Below, one piece after another: positions 7,852 to 14,164 of a DNA stretch of 40,135 nucleotides (positions within the stretch are counted from its first letter, which is position 1; each line of letters starts with the position of its first letter). The notes under the pieces were generated by a model. The model searched no databases, was not told the DNA's origin, and worked only from the letters and a program-made list of their open reading frames with translations. The translations under genes were made by a program, and so were the position numbers. Source of the DNA: DATARN01 sp036264135 (GTDB taxonomy: Bacteria > Actinomycetota > Acidimicrobiia > Acidimicrobiales > Palsa-688); the NCBI GenBank assembly GCA_036264135.1, contig DATARN010000023.1:1-40135 (forward strand), given 5' to 3'.

Positions 7852-7937
7852 GCCCCACCACCTCTCCCGAGGAGGGATCCCCTCACTGAGGGTACCGTCG
7901 CCCAGGGGCGCGGTGGCGGTCCGGTCGGCGGGGGTCG

Positions 7938-7948
7938 TAGGATAAACT
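7938..7948 (+). promoter_or_regulatory. Candidate -10 region of the rpmH operon
   Basis: TAGGAT (7938-7943) overlaps TAAACT (7943-7948), both of TANNNT form, about 85 nt before rpmH in an otherwise GC-rich spacer. No clear -35 is visible. Confidence 0.35.
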
Positions 7949-8021
7949 CGTGCCAGCGGGCCGTTGGGCTGTCGCGCCGTGCCCACGCCCGGCTGCGGTG
8001 GAAGCACACGCGGCAGGGACC

Positions 8022-8028
8022 GAGGAGG
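8022..8028 (+). promoter_or_regulatory. Shared ribosome-binding site for rnpA and rpmH
   Basis: GAGGAGG lies 2 nt before ATG 8031 (rnpA frame) and 6 nt before GTG 8035 (rpmH). The 5' GAGG half gives a 5-nt spacing to the ATG, so one element can serve both starts. Confidence 0.6.
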
Positions 8029-8030
8029 CC

Positions 8031-8564
8031 ATGAGTGAAGCGCACGTACCAGCCGAACAATCGCAAGCGGGCCAAGAAGCACGGCTTTCGTCATCGCATG
8101 GAGACGCGTGCCGGCCGGGCCATCCTGAAGGCGCGGCGGCTGAAGGGCCGCAAGAAGCTGTCGGCCTGATCTGGCGGGTCCAGGGCCGACGGGCCTTCGC
8201 CGCCTTTCACCCGCCCCGGGGCGCCGGCGGCCCACGGCCGTTGCGAGCCCATAGCGGGCCGATCACGGTAACCTTCGTCAACGGAAATCCGGGGGAGCCT
8301 CCCCGCGTGGCGTACGCCATTGGGCGCAAGGTCGGCAATGCCGTCGAGCGAAACCGGATCCGCCGCCGGCTCCGAACCATCGTCCGGGAACTGGCTCCAC
8401 CGCTGCGGCCGGGCGTGTATCTGATCGGAGTTGCTCCCACCGCAGCCCAACTCCGTTATGGGGAACTTCGACTCACCGTCATGCGAGCGCTCGACACCAT
8501 CTGGCAGCAGGAGGCCCGTCGCGCCCGCCCCTCTGTGGGCATGGGAGTGCACGAGGAGCGATGA
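8031..8564 (+). CDS. rnpA: Ribonuclease P protein component, probably with N-terminal extension over rpmH
   Basis: RNase P protein binds the catalytic RNA that matures tRNA 5' ends. The conserved domain starts near 8170 and includes GPITVTFV, the signature RKVGNAVERNRIRRRLR and RPGVYLIG. In this frame there is no ATG, GTG or TTG between the domain and ATG 8031, which is 4 nt upstream of the rpmH start and shares its ribosome-binding site. Translation from 8031 gives 177 residues, with a 45-residue extension read in a second frame through all of rpmH. The alternative is a CTG start at 8166 that overlaps the rpmH stop. The domain assignment is firm and the start is inferred. Its stop overlaps yidD by ATGA. 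Confidence 0.9.
   Translation: MSEAHVPAEQSQAGQEARLSSSHGDACRPGHPEGAAAEGPQEAVGLIWRVQGRRAFAAFHPPRGAGGPRPLRAHSGPITVTFVNGNPGEPPRVAYAIGRKVGNAVERNRIRRRLRTIVRELAPPLRPGVYLIGVAPTAAQLRYGELRLTVMRALDTIWQQEARRARPSVGMGVHEER
8035..8169 (+). CDS. rpmH: 50S ribosomal protein L34
   Basis: The 44-residue protein starts at GTG 8035 with MKRTYQPNNRKRAKKHGF and ends KGRKKLSA, a complete, typical L34. L34 is a small basic protein of the large ribosomal subunit. GAGGAGG lies 6 nt upstream, an ideal spacing. The whole gene lies inside the longer rnpA frame that starts 4 nt earlier. rpmH heads the usual rpmH-rnpA-yidD-yidC-jag run, divergent from dnaA but about 4.5 kb away. Confidence 0.97.
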   Translation: MKRTYQPNNRKRAKKHGFRHRMETRAGRAILKARRLKGRKKLSA

Positions 8565-8863
8565 GTAACGTCGTCGTTGCATCGCCGATCCCCACCGGCG
8601 CCGGCCGGCGAACCGGCCCCGCAGCCCGTCTGCTCATCTGGCTGGTGCACGTCTACCAGGCCGCACGCTGGGGCCGGCCGTCGCCGTGCCGGTACGTTCC
8701 CAGCTGTTCGCAGTACGCCGCCGAAGCCCTCGATCGCCACGGCGCCGTCCGTGGCGGCTGGCTGACCGTGCGGCGCCTATGCCGATGTCATCCCTGGGGC
8801 GGCTTCGGAGCCGACCCCGTGCCCGAACTCCCGGGGCGTCCCGGAGCAAGGAACCCGTCATGA
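8561..8863 (+). CDS. yidD: YidD, membrane protein insertion efficiency factor
   Basis: 100 residues with the YidD core: LIWLVHVYQAARWG, then PCRYVPSCSQYAAEALDRHG and RLCRCHPWGGFG, including the three conserved Cys. YidD assists insertion of some membrane proteins by YidC. The start overlaps the rnpA stop (ATGA at 8561) and the stop overlaps the yidC start (ATGA at 8860), so all three genes are translationally coupled. Length and position are normal. Confidence 0.95.
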   Translation: MSNVVVASPIPTGAGRRTGPAARLLIWLVHVYQAARWGRPSPCRYVPSCSQYAAEALDRHGAVRGGWLTVRRLCRCHPWGGFGADPVPELPGRPGARNPS

Positions 8864-10341
8864 TTCACGCGCAGATCCTGGGCGGCATCACCATCACGCC
8901 CATCGCCAAGCCGGTTGCCGCCGTGCTGGCGTTCTTCTACAGCCTCATTCCCAACTACGGCATCGCCATCATCCTGCTCACCATCGCCATGATGATCGTG
9001 CTGACGCCCCTCACCATCAAGCAGACCCGCTCCATGCTGGTGATGCAGAAGCTGCAACCGGAGATGAAGAAGCTCCAGGAGCAGCACAAGAACGACCGGG
9101 CGGCGCTCAACGAGGCGGTGATGGCGCTCTACAAGGAGCACAACGCCAGCCCGCTCGGCGGCTGCCTGCCCATGCTGCTGCCCTTCCCGCTGTTCATCGC
9201 CCTGCTGCGTGTGCTGGAGGGCCTCAGCCGGATCCAGCATCCCGCCGGTGCCCCGGCCGCCGGTATCGCCGTCCCCAAGTACCTGACGGCCCACACCCAG
9301 ATGTACAAGGACATCGTGGCCGCCCACGGTCACCTCGACTTCTTCGGGATGGACCTGGCCAAGTCGGCCCGCAACGTGGGCGGCGGTTTCGGCCACGCCC
9401 TCCCCTACTTCGTGCTGCTCCTGCTGATGGTGGGGACGCAGTTCTACCAGCAGTACCAGCTGACCAGGAGGAATCCCGCGGCGGCCAGCCAGCCCGGCCA
9501 GGCGGCGATGATGAAGTTCATCCCGCTGTTCTTCGGGCTGATCTCGCTGAGCTTCCCGGCCGGCGTCGTCGTCTATTGGACGGTCAGCAACGCCATCCGC
9601 ATCGGCCAGCAATGGGCGCTCTACCGCTACGACCCGAAGGTCAAGGCGCTGGTCGCCGAGGACGTCAAGGAGATCGAGGCCAAGACCCGGGAGATCGACG
9701 ACAAGAAGGCGTCCCCCAAGGCGAAGGGGAGCGGCTTCCGGGGGCTGCTGGCCAATGCCGCCGAGGCGGCGGCCGATCGCAAGAACCAGGCGGGAAAAGG
9801 GGGCCCGGCGACCACCGGCCGCCCCGGTGCCGACCGGACGGGTAGCAACCGGCCCGGCGCCAAGCAGCCCGGCAAGTCAACCGGCAGCCCGGCCGGGGGC
9901 ACCAAGCGGCCGGCCGCGGCATCCGGTGGTACCGGGAAGGCCGGAACGGGGAAGGGCGGTGCGGCCGGCAAGGGCGGTGCGCCGGCTGCCGGTGCGGCGG
10001 GGAAGGCCGGCGGTACGGCGGCCAAAGGCGTGCCGGCCGGCAAGCCGCCCCAGGGCGTCCCTCGCAAGCCGGCGCCGGCCGCGGGTGCGAAACCGAACGG
10101 AACCGCCAGTCCCGGGAACGGGACCAACGGGGGTGGCAAACCGGCGGGAACCCCGGCCAACGGCGCGGCCAAAGCGGCCGGCAACGGCGCCCTCGCCAAC
10201 CCGGAGGGCGCCGATTCGGTGCCGTCCTCGGCGGACGGCGCGTCCGGCCAGGGCAACGGCGCCTCCGGCCCCAAGGGTGGGCGTACCGGGGCCGGCAGCG
10301 CCCGCAACGTCAGCAGCCGGCACCGCCGGCGGGGTCGATAG
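8860..10341 (+). CDS. yidC: Membrane protein insertase YidC with long low-complexity tail
   Basis: 493 residues from ATG 8860, chosen because it overlaps the yidD stop by ATGA and gives the short actinobacterial N-terminus. The insertase core (about 1-270) has the hydrophobic segments and motifs of YidC: NYGIAIILLTIAMMIVL, SMLVMQKLQPEMKKLQEQHK, LGGCLPMLLPFPLFIALLR and WTVSNAIRIGQQWALYR. From about 277 to the end the protein is a cytosolic tail rich in Gly, Ala, Pro and Lys. Charged YidC tails often contact ribosomes, but one of ~215 residues is long. The next gene, jag, follows after 6 nt. Confidence 0.95.
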   Translation: MIHAQILGGITITPIAKPVAAVLAFFYSLIPNYGIAIILLTIAMMIVLTPLTIKQTRSMLVMQKLQPEMKKLQEQHKNDRAALNEAVMALYKEHNASPLGGCLPMLLPFPLFIALLRVLEGLSRIQHPAGAPAAGIAVPKYLTAHTQMYKDIVAAHGHLDFFGMDLAKSARNVGGGFGHALPYFVLLLLMVGTQFYQQYQLTRRNPAAASQPGQAAMMKFIPLFFGLISLSFPAGVVVYWTVSNAIRIGQQWALYRYDPKVKALVAEDVKEIEAKTREIDDKKASPKAKGSGFRGLLANAAEAAADRKNQAGKGGPATTGRPGADRTGSNRPGAKQPGKSTGSPAGGTKRPAAASGGTGKAGTGKGGAAGKGGAPAAGAAGKAGGTAAKGVPAGKPPQGVPRKPAPAAGAKPNGTASPGNGTNGGGKPAGTPANGAAKAAGNGALANPEGADSVPSSADGASGQGNGASGPKGGRTGAGSARNVSSRHRRRGR

Positions 10342-10347
10342 CTCGCC

Positions 10348-11478
10348 ATGGAGTGGGTGGAAACGACCGGCCGCACGGTGGAAGAGGCTAAGGACGCGGC
10401 GCTGGACCAACTGGGCGTTGATGAGACCGACGCCGAGTTCGAGATCGTGGAAGAGCCACGGTTCGGGTTGTTCGGACGGTTGCGGTCCGAGGCCCGGGTG
10501 CGGGCGCGGGTGCGGCCCACCAAGCCCCGGGCCAAGGAGGAGCGGCGGGATCGTCGCGGCCGGCGCCGGCCGGGCGGCGATGCCGCGCCTGCGGCCGCCG
10601 GCGGGGCGGAGGGCGAAGACGATCCCCGACCGGGCCGGGAGGCGGAGCCGGCACCCGCGGCGAACGCCGCCGCTGCTCCGGCGCGGGTGGACGAGCGGGC
10701 GGCCAGCGGCACCGAAGGCGGCCCCGCCACCGCCCGGCGCCGACGGGGCCGGGGTGGCGGTGGCGGAGGCGCGACGGGGGGCAGCGGTGGCGCCAGGACC
10801 ACGGCCCCGGGGCGGGGGACCGACCGGGAACGACGCCCGGAGACGCGACCCCGCCAGAGTTCTGATGACGACGACAACATGAGCCCGGGAGGCAGCATGG
10901 ATGTAGCACTCGAGGAGCAGGGGGCAGTGGCCAAGGAGTTCCTCGCCGGACTGATCGAGCGGATGAATCTCGACGCCGAGATCGGAGTGGACCAGCCGGA
11001 CGAGGACACGATCGAGCTGAACCTCGAGGGCAACGACCTGGGCCTGCTGATCGGACCCAAGGGTGCCACGCTGGTGTCGATCCAGGACCTGACGCGCACC
11101 GTGGTCCAGCGCAAGACCAGCGCCGCCAACGGCCGCATCTTTGTCGACGTCGGGGGATACCGGCGCAAGCGCAAGGACGCCCTGGCCCGTTTCTCCCGCC
11201 AGGTGGCCGCCGAGGTGGCCGCGACCGGCACCCGACGGGTGCTTGAGCCCATGAGCGCCGCCGACCGCAAGATCGTCCATGACACGTTGAACGACGTCGA
11301 GGGCGTGATGACCAGCTCGGAGGGGGAAGAGCCCCAGCGGCGCGTCGTCATCCACCCCGTGGCCGCCACCGGCTCGGCGGTGGAGGGCCCGTCCGACGGC
11401 GGCGAGCAGACGTCGGCGCCGGTCACCGCGGCTTCCTCGTCGCCCGAGGCGTCGGCGGAGGACGGCGAGGACGACTGA
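10348..11478 (+). CDS. jag: Jag/SpoIIIJ-associated RNA-binding protein (Jag-N, KH, R3H)
   Basis: 376 residues. The N-terminal Jag domain (1-50) has EWVETTGRTVEEAKDAAL and EPRFGLFGRL. A linker of ~130 residues rich in Arg, Gly, Pro and Ala follows. The KH domain (about 200-275) holds LGLLIGPKGATLVSIQDL, and the R3H domain has ADRKIVHD before VEGVMTSSEGEEPQRRVVI. Jag proteins bind RNA and are linked to YidC function and cell-wall regulation in Gram-positive bacteria. It lies 6 nt after yidC, as in most actinobacteria. An acidic tail follows the R3H domain. Confidence 0.93.
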   Translation: MEWVETTGRTVEEAKDAALDQLGVDETDAEFEIVEEPRFGLFGRLRSEARVRARVRPTKPRAKEERRDRRGRRRPGGDAAPAAAGGAEGEDDPRPGREAEPAPAANAAAAPARVDERAASGTEGGPATARRRRGRGGGGGGATGGSGGARTTAPGRGTDRERRPETRPRQSSDDDDNMSPGGSMDVALEEQGAVAKEFLAGLIERMNLDAEIGVDQPDEDTIELNLEGNDLGLLIGPKGATLVSIQDLTRTVVQRKTSAANGRIFVDVGGYRRKRKDALARFSRQVAAEVAATGTRRVLEPMSAADRKIVHDTLNDVEGVMTSSEGEEPQRRVVIHPVAATGSAVEGPSDGGEQTSAPVTAASSSPEASAEDGEDD

Positions 11479-11506
11479 CGAGCCGGCGCAGCGGGTCCTC
11501 CGGGAC

Positions 11507-12091
11507 CTGCTGCGTACTGCCCGGGACCTGGGATTCCTCGGCCCGGGTGACATCGAGCCGCACATCGCCCACAGCGTGGCGTTTGCCTCTTTGGTACCCG
11601 AGCCGCCCGGGCGGGCCGTTGACCTCGGGAGCGGCGGCGGCATCCCGGGGCTGGTCCTGGCCGTGCACTGGCCCACGGCGCACTGGGTCCTCCTCGACGC
11701 CAACGAGCGCCGGATCGCCTTCCTTCGCCAGGCCGTCGCCGCCCTCGGCGTCGGCGACCGGGTAGACGTGGTGGCGGGACGGGCGGAGGTCGTCGCCCGC
11801 TCCCCCTCCTACCGGGCCACCGCCGACCTCGTCGTGGCCCGCAGCTTCGCCCCGCCGGCGGTCACCGCCGAGTGCGCCGCTCCCCTCCTCCACGTCGGGG
11901 GGGCCTTGGTCGTCGCCGAGCCGCCCGGTGGCGCCCCGGACCGCTGGCCCGCCGCCGGCCTGGCGCTGGTCGGCCTGATGGCGGACGGCCACGTCGTCGA
12001 CCCCTCCCTCCAGCGACTCCGCCAGTCCTCGCCCTGCCCCGACCGCTACCCCCGCCGCCCCGGCATCCCCGCCAAACGCCCCCTCTTCTGA
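11507..12091 (+). CDS. rsmG: 16S rRNA (guanine-N7) methyltransferase RsmG, start uncertain
   Basis: RsmG methylates G527 of 16S rRNA using S-adenosylmethionine. The SAM-binding motif VDLGSGGGIPGLVLA, the LDANERRIAFLRQAV strand-helix and the C-terminal YPRRPGIPAKRPLF are all clear. Coding similarity begins well before the first conventional start (GTG 11576), since LGFLGPGDIEPHIAHSVAF is family-like, but no ATG, GTG or TTG is in frame upstream. I give CTG 11507 as a tentative start; CTG 11510 or another near-cognate codon is equally possible. The gene starts just after jag and ends 7 nt before the first parS site. Confidence 0.88.
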   Translation: MLRTARDLGFLGPGDIEPHIAHSVAFASLVPEPPGRAVDLGSGGGIPGLVLAVHWPTAHWVLLDANERRIAFLRQAVAALGVGDRVDVVAGRAEVVARSPSYRATADLVVARSFAPPAVTAECAAPLLHVGGALVVAEPPGGAPDRWPAAGLALVGLMADGHVVDPSLQRLRQSSPCPDRYPRRPGIPAKRPLF

Positions 12092-12097
12092 GGACCC

Positions 12098-12113
12098 GGT
12101 TCCACGTGAAACC
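12098..12113. promoter_or_regulatory. parS site 1 (one mismatch)
   Basis: GGTTCCACGTGAAACC matches the 14-bp core GTTTCACGTGAAAC at 13 of 14 positions. It lies between rsmG and parA, the classical place for ParB binding sites. Confidence 0.85.
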
Positions 12114-12134
12114 ACGGCTGATTCGGACGGGTCC

Positions 12135-12150
12135 CGTTTCACGTGAAACC
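12135..12150. promoter_or_regulatory. parS site 2 (perfect core)
   Basis: Contains the perfect palindrome GTTTCACGTGAAAC at 12136-12149. It is spaced 37 bp from site 1, centre to centre, upstream of parA. Confidence 0.95.
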
Positions 12151-12224
12151 GTCCCGCCAGGCCGAGGGGCCACAAAGCCGTCCGGCGGCGCAGAAAAGGG
12201 TTAAGCTCGATCTGTAGTGCTTGT

Positions 12225-12238
12225 TGACCGTAACGGTC
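12225..12238 (+). promoter_or_regulatory. Small palindromic element before parA
   Basis: TGACCGTAACGGTC contains inverted arms GACCG/CGGTC around TAA. Its first 11 bases, TGACCGTAACG, recur exactly at 2001-2011 in the dnaA-dnaN spacer. The protein that might bind it is unknown. Confidence 0.35.
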
Positions 12239-12257
12239 TGAGGGGAGGATGAGGCCT

Positions 12258-13229
12258 GTGATCGAACCGGATCAGCTCCGAACCCGGGCGGCGGCGGTGT
12301 TCGAGCAGCTACGAGAGGCGGCCCAGGCGCCCGAGGCGGCGGCCGAGGAACAGCCGGCATCGGCGGCGGAGCCCCAGCCCCAGGTGACGGCCGAGGCGGA
12401 GGTCGAGGCCGAGGCGCCGATCAGCGTCGCCGAGTATCTGCCCAAGCCGCCCTTTCCCCGCGTCATGGCGGTGGCCAATCAGAAGGGTGGAGTGGGGAAG
12501 ACCACGACCGCCGTGAACCTCGGGGCGGCGCTGGCCGAGCTCGGGTACCGGGTCCTGGTCATCGACCTCGATCCGCAGGGCAACGCCACCACCGGGCTCG
12601 GGATCAACAGCCGCAACCTCGAGGCGACCATCTACGACGTCATTCTGCACGACGTCCCCATGCAAGACGCCATCGAGCCGACCAGCCTGCGGAACCTGTT
12701 CGTGGTTCCGGCCACCATCCACCTGGCCGGCGCCGAGATCGAGCTGGTGCCGGCGTTCAGCCGGGAGTTGCGGCTGCGCCGGGCGGTCGAGCAGGTGACC
12801 GACGAGTTCGACTTCATCATGATCGACTGCCCGCCCTCGCTGGGGTTGCTGACGGTAAACGGCTTGGCCGCGGCCACCGAGGTGGTCGTCCCCATCCAGT
12901 GCGAGTACTACGCCCTGGAGGGCCTCGGCCAGCTGCTGCGGAACGTCAACCTGGTGCAGAGCAACCTCAACCCCCGGCTGGAGGTCTCCACCATCGTGCT
13001 GACCATGTACGACGGCCGCACCCGCCTGGCCGAGCAGGTCGTGCGGGAGGTGCGGCAGCACTTCGGGAGCCGGGTGTGCCGCCACGTGGTGCCCCGGACG
13101 GTGCGGCTGTCGGAAGCGCCGTCGTTCGGCCAGCCGATCATTCTTTTCGATTCCTCCTCCCGGGGGGCCACGGCCTACCGGGAGCTGGCCAAGGAGGTAA
13201 GCGGTGGCGCGGCCCAGCGGGTTGGGTAG
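12258..13229 (+). CDS. parA: Chromosome partitioning ATPase ParA
   Basis: About 323 residues. An acidic Ala/Glu/Pro-rich N-terminal tail of ~70 residues precedes the deviant Walker A box QKGGVGKTTTAVNLGAAL, then VLVIDLDPQGNATTGLG and the Walker B region FIMIDCPPSLGLLT. ParA is the ATPase that moves ParB-parS complexes to segregate origins. GTG 12258 is preferred over ATG 12249 because GGGGAGG ends directly against the ATG but lies 9 nt before the GTG. It overlaps parB by 26 nt, and two parS sites lie upstream. Confidence 0.96.
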   Translation: MIEPDQLRTRAAAVFEQLREAAQAPEAAAEEQPASAAEPQPQVTAEAEVEAEAPISVAEYLPKPPFPRVMAVANQKGGVGKTTTAVNLGAALAELGYRVLVIDLDPQGNATTGLGINSRNLEATIYDVILHDVPMQDAIEPTSLRNLFVVPATIHLAGAEIELVPAFSRELRLRRAVEQVTDEFDFIMIDCPPSLGLLTVNGLAAATEVVVPIQCEYYALEGLGQLLRNVNLVQSNLNPRLEVSTIVLTMYDGRTRLAEQVVREVRQHFGSRVCRHVVPRTVRLSEAPSFGQPIILFDSSSRGATAYRELAKEVSGGAAQRVG

Positions 13230-14079
13230 AGGTTTGGAAGCGCTCATCCCGAACGACCTGCTCGGCGACCGGGGCTCGGCACTGCTGGACGTGCCCATCA
13301 ACAGCATCCGGCCCAACCCCCACCAGCCGCGGAGTCAGTTCGACGAGGAAGAGCTGGCGTCGCTGACCGCCTCCATCCGGGCGGTCGGGGTGCTGCAGCC
13401 GGTCCTCCTCCGCACCACCGAGACGGACCAGTACGAGCTGGTCGCGGGCGAGCGGCGGTGGCGGGCGGCGCGGCGAGCCGGGCTGCACACCATCCCCGCC
13501 CTGGTGCGCACCGTGGACGACCTCGGCTCGGTCGAGCAGGCGCTGATCGAGAACCTGCACCGCGTCGACCTCAACCCGCTGGAGGAGGCGGCCGCCTACC
13601 AGCAGCTGATCGAGGACTTCGGCCTCACCCACGAGCAGATGGCGGCGCGGGTGGGGCGGAGCCGGGCGGCGATCTCCAACACGCTGCGGCTGTTCCAGCT
13701 TCCCCCCAGCATCCAGCGGCTGGTCATGGAGGGGCAACTCTCCGCCGGCCACGCCCGGGCCCTCCTCGGCACCCCGGACCGCAACTTCCAGGAGGCCCTG
13801 GCCCGCCGGGTGGTGGCCGAAGAGCTCTCCGTCCGGGCGGTCGAGGAGGCGGTGCGCGAGCGCACCCAGCCGGCGTCCCCCGGGCCGGCCAGCTCGTCGA
13901 GGACGGGCCGCCTCCGGCCGCCCGGGGTCGTGGAGCTGGAGTCGCTGCTGTCGCAACACCTCGACACGAGGGTGAAGGTCGACATGGGCGCCCGCAAGGG
14001 GCGGGTCGTCGTCGAGTTCGCCACCCTCGAGGACCTGGAGCGGATCTACCGGGCCATGACCGAGCCGCCACCGGCCTGA
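13204..14079 (+). CDS. parB: Chromosome partitioning protein ParB
   Basis: 291 residues. The N-terminus MARPSGLGRGLEALIP is the ParA-contact region. The CTP-binding domain has GERRWRA (82-88) and ENLHRVDLNP (116-125). The helix-turn-helix follows (THEQMAARVGRSRAAISNTL), and the C-terminal dimer domain ends ATLEDLERIYRAM. ParB is a CTP-dependent clamp that loads at parS. GTG 13204 lies inside the end of parA, so the two are coupled. It converges with the cwlM-like gene, the same arrangement as in mycobacteria. Confidence 0.97.
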   Translation: MARPSGLGRGLEALIPNDLLGDRGSALLDVPINSIRPNPHQPRSQFDEEELASLTASIRAVGVLQPVLLRTTETDQYELVAGERRWRAARRAGLHTIPALVRTVDDLGSVEQALIENLHRVDLNPLEEAAAYQQLIEDFGLTHEQMAARVGRSRAAISNTLRLFQLPPSIQRLVMEGQLSAGHARALLGTPDRNFQEALARRVVAEELSVRAVEEAVRERTQPASPGPASSSRTGRLRPPGVVELESLLSQHLDTRVKVDMGARKGRVVVEFATLEDLERIYRAMTEPPPA

Positions 14080-14114
14080 CCAGCGGGAACGCCGCTGAAC
14101 GGTGCATGGGGCCG

Positions 14115-14147
14115 GCGTCCACAACCTGTGCATGAGGGTGTGGATGA
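14115..14147. promoter_or_regulatory. Two inverted DnaA-box-like sites between parB and cwlM
   Basis: GCGTCCACA (14115-14123) and TGTGGATGA (14139-14147) face each other. The second is one base from TGTGGATAA and the first two bases from TTGTCCACA. They sit in the 85-bp gap between convergent genes, so they are not promoter sites for either. A DnaA-titrating role is possible, as is chance or a weak terminator stem (TCCACA/TGTGGA). Confidence 0.4.
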
Positions 14148-14164
14148 CGGCACGAATCGGACAA

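Noticed and set aside
9627..11426. Very long open frame antisense to yidC and jag
   Set aside because: It is a by-product of high GC and low stop frequency; the opposite strand has clear YidC, KH and R3H domains, and this frame shows only Pro/Ser/Arg-rich sequence.
11576..12091. Short RsmG form starting at GTG 11576
   Set aside because: It would delete the family-like N-terminal segment directly upstream, so I prefer a longer product with a non-standard start, though the short form cannot be excluded.
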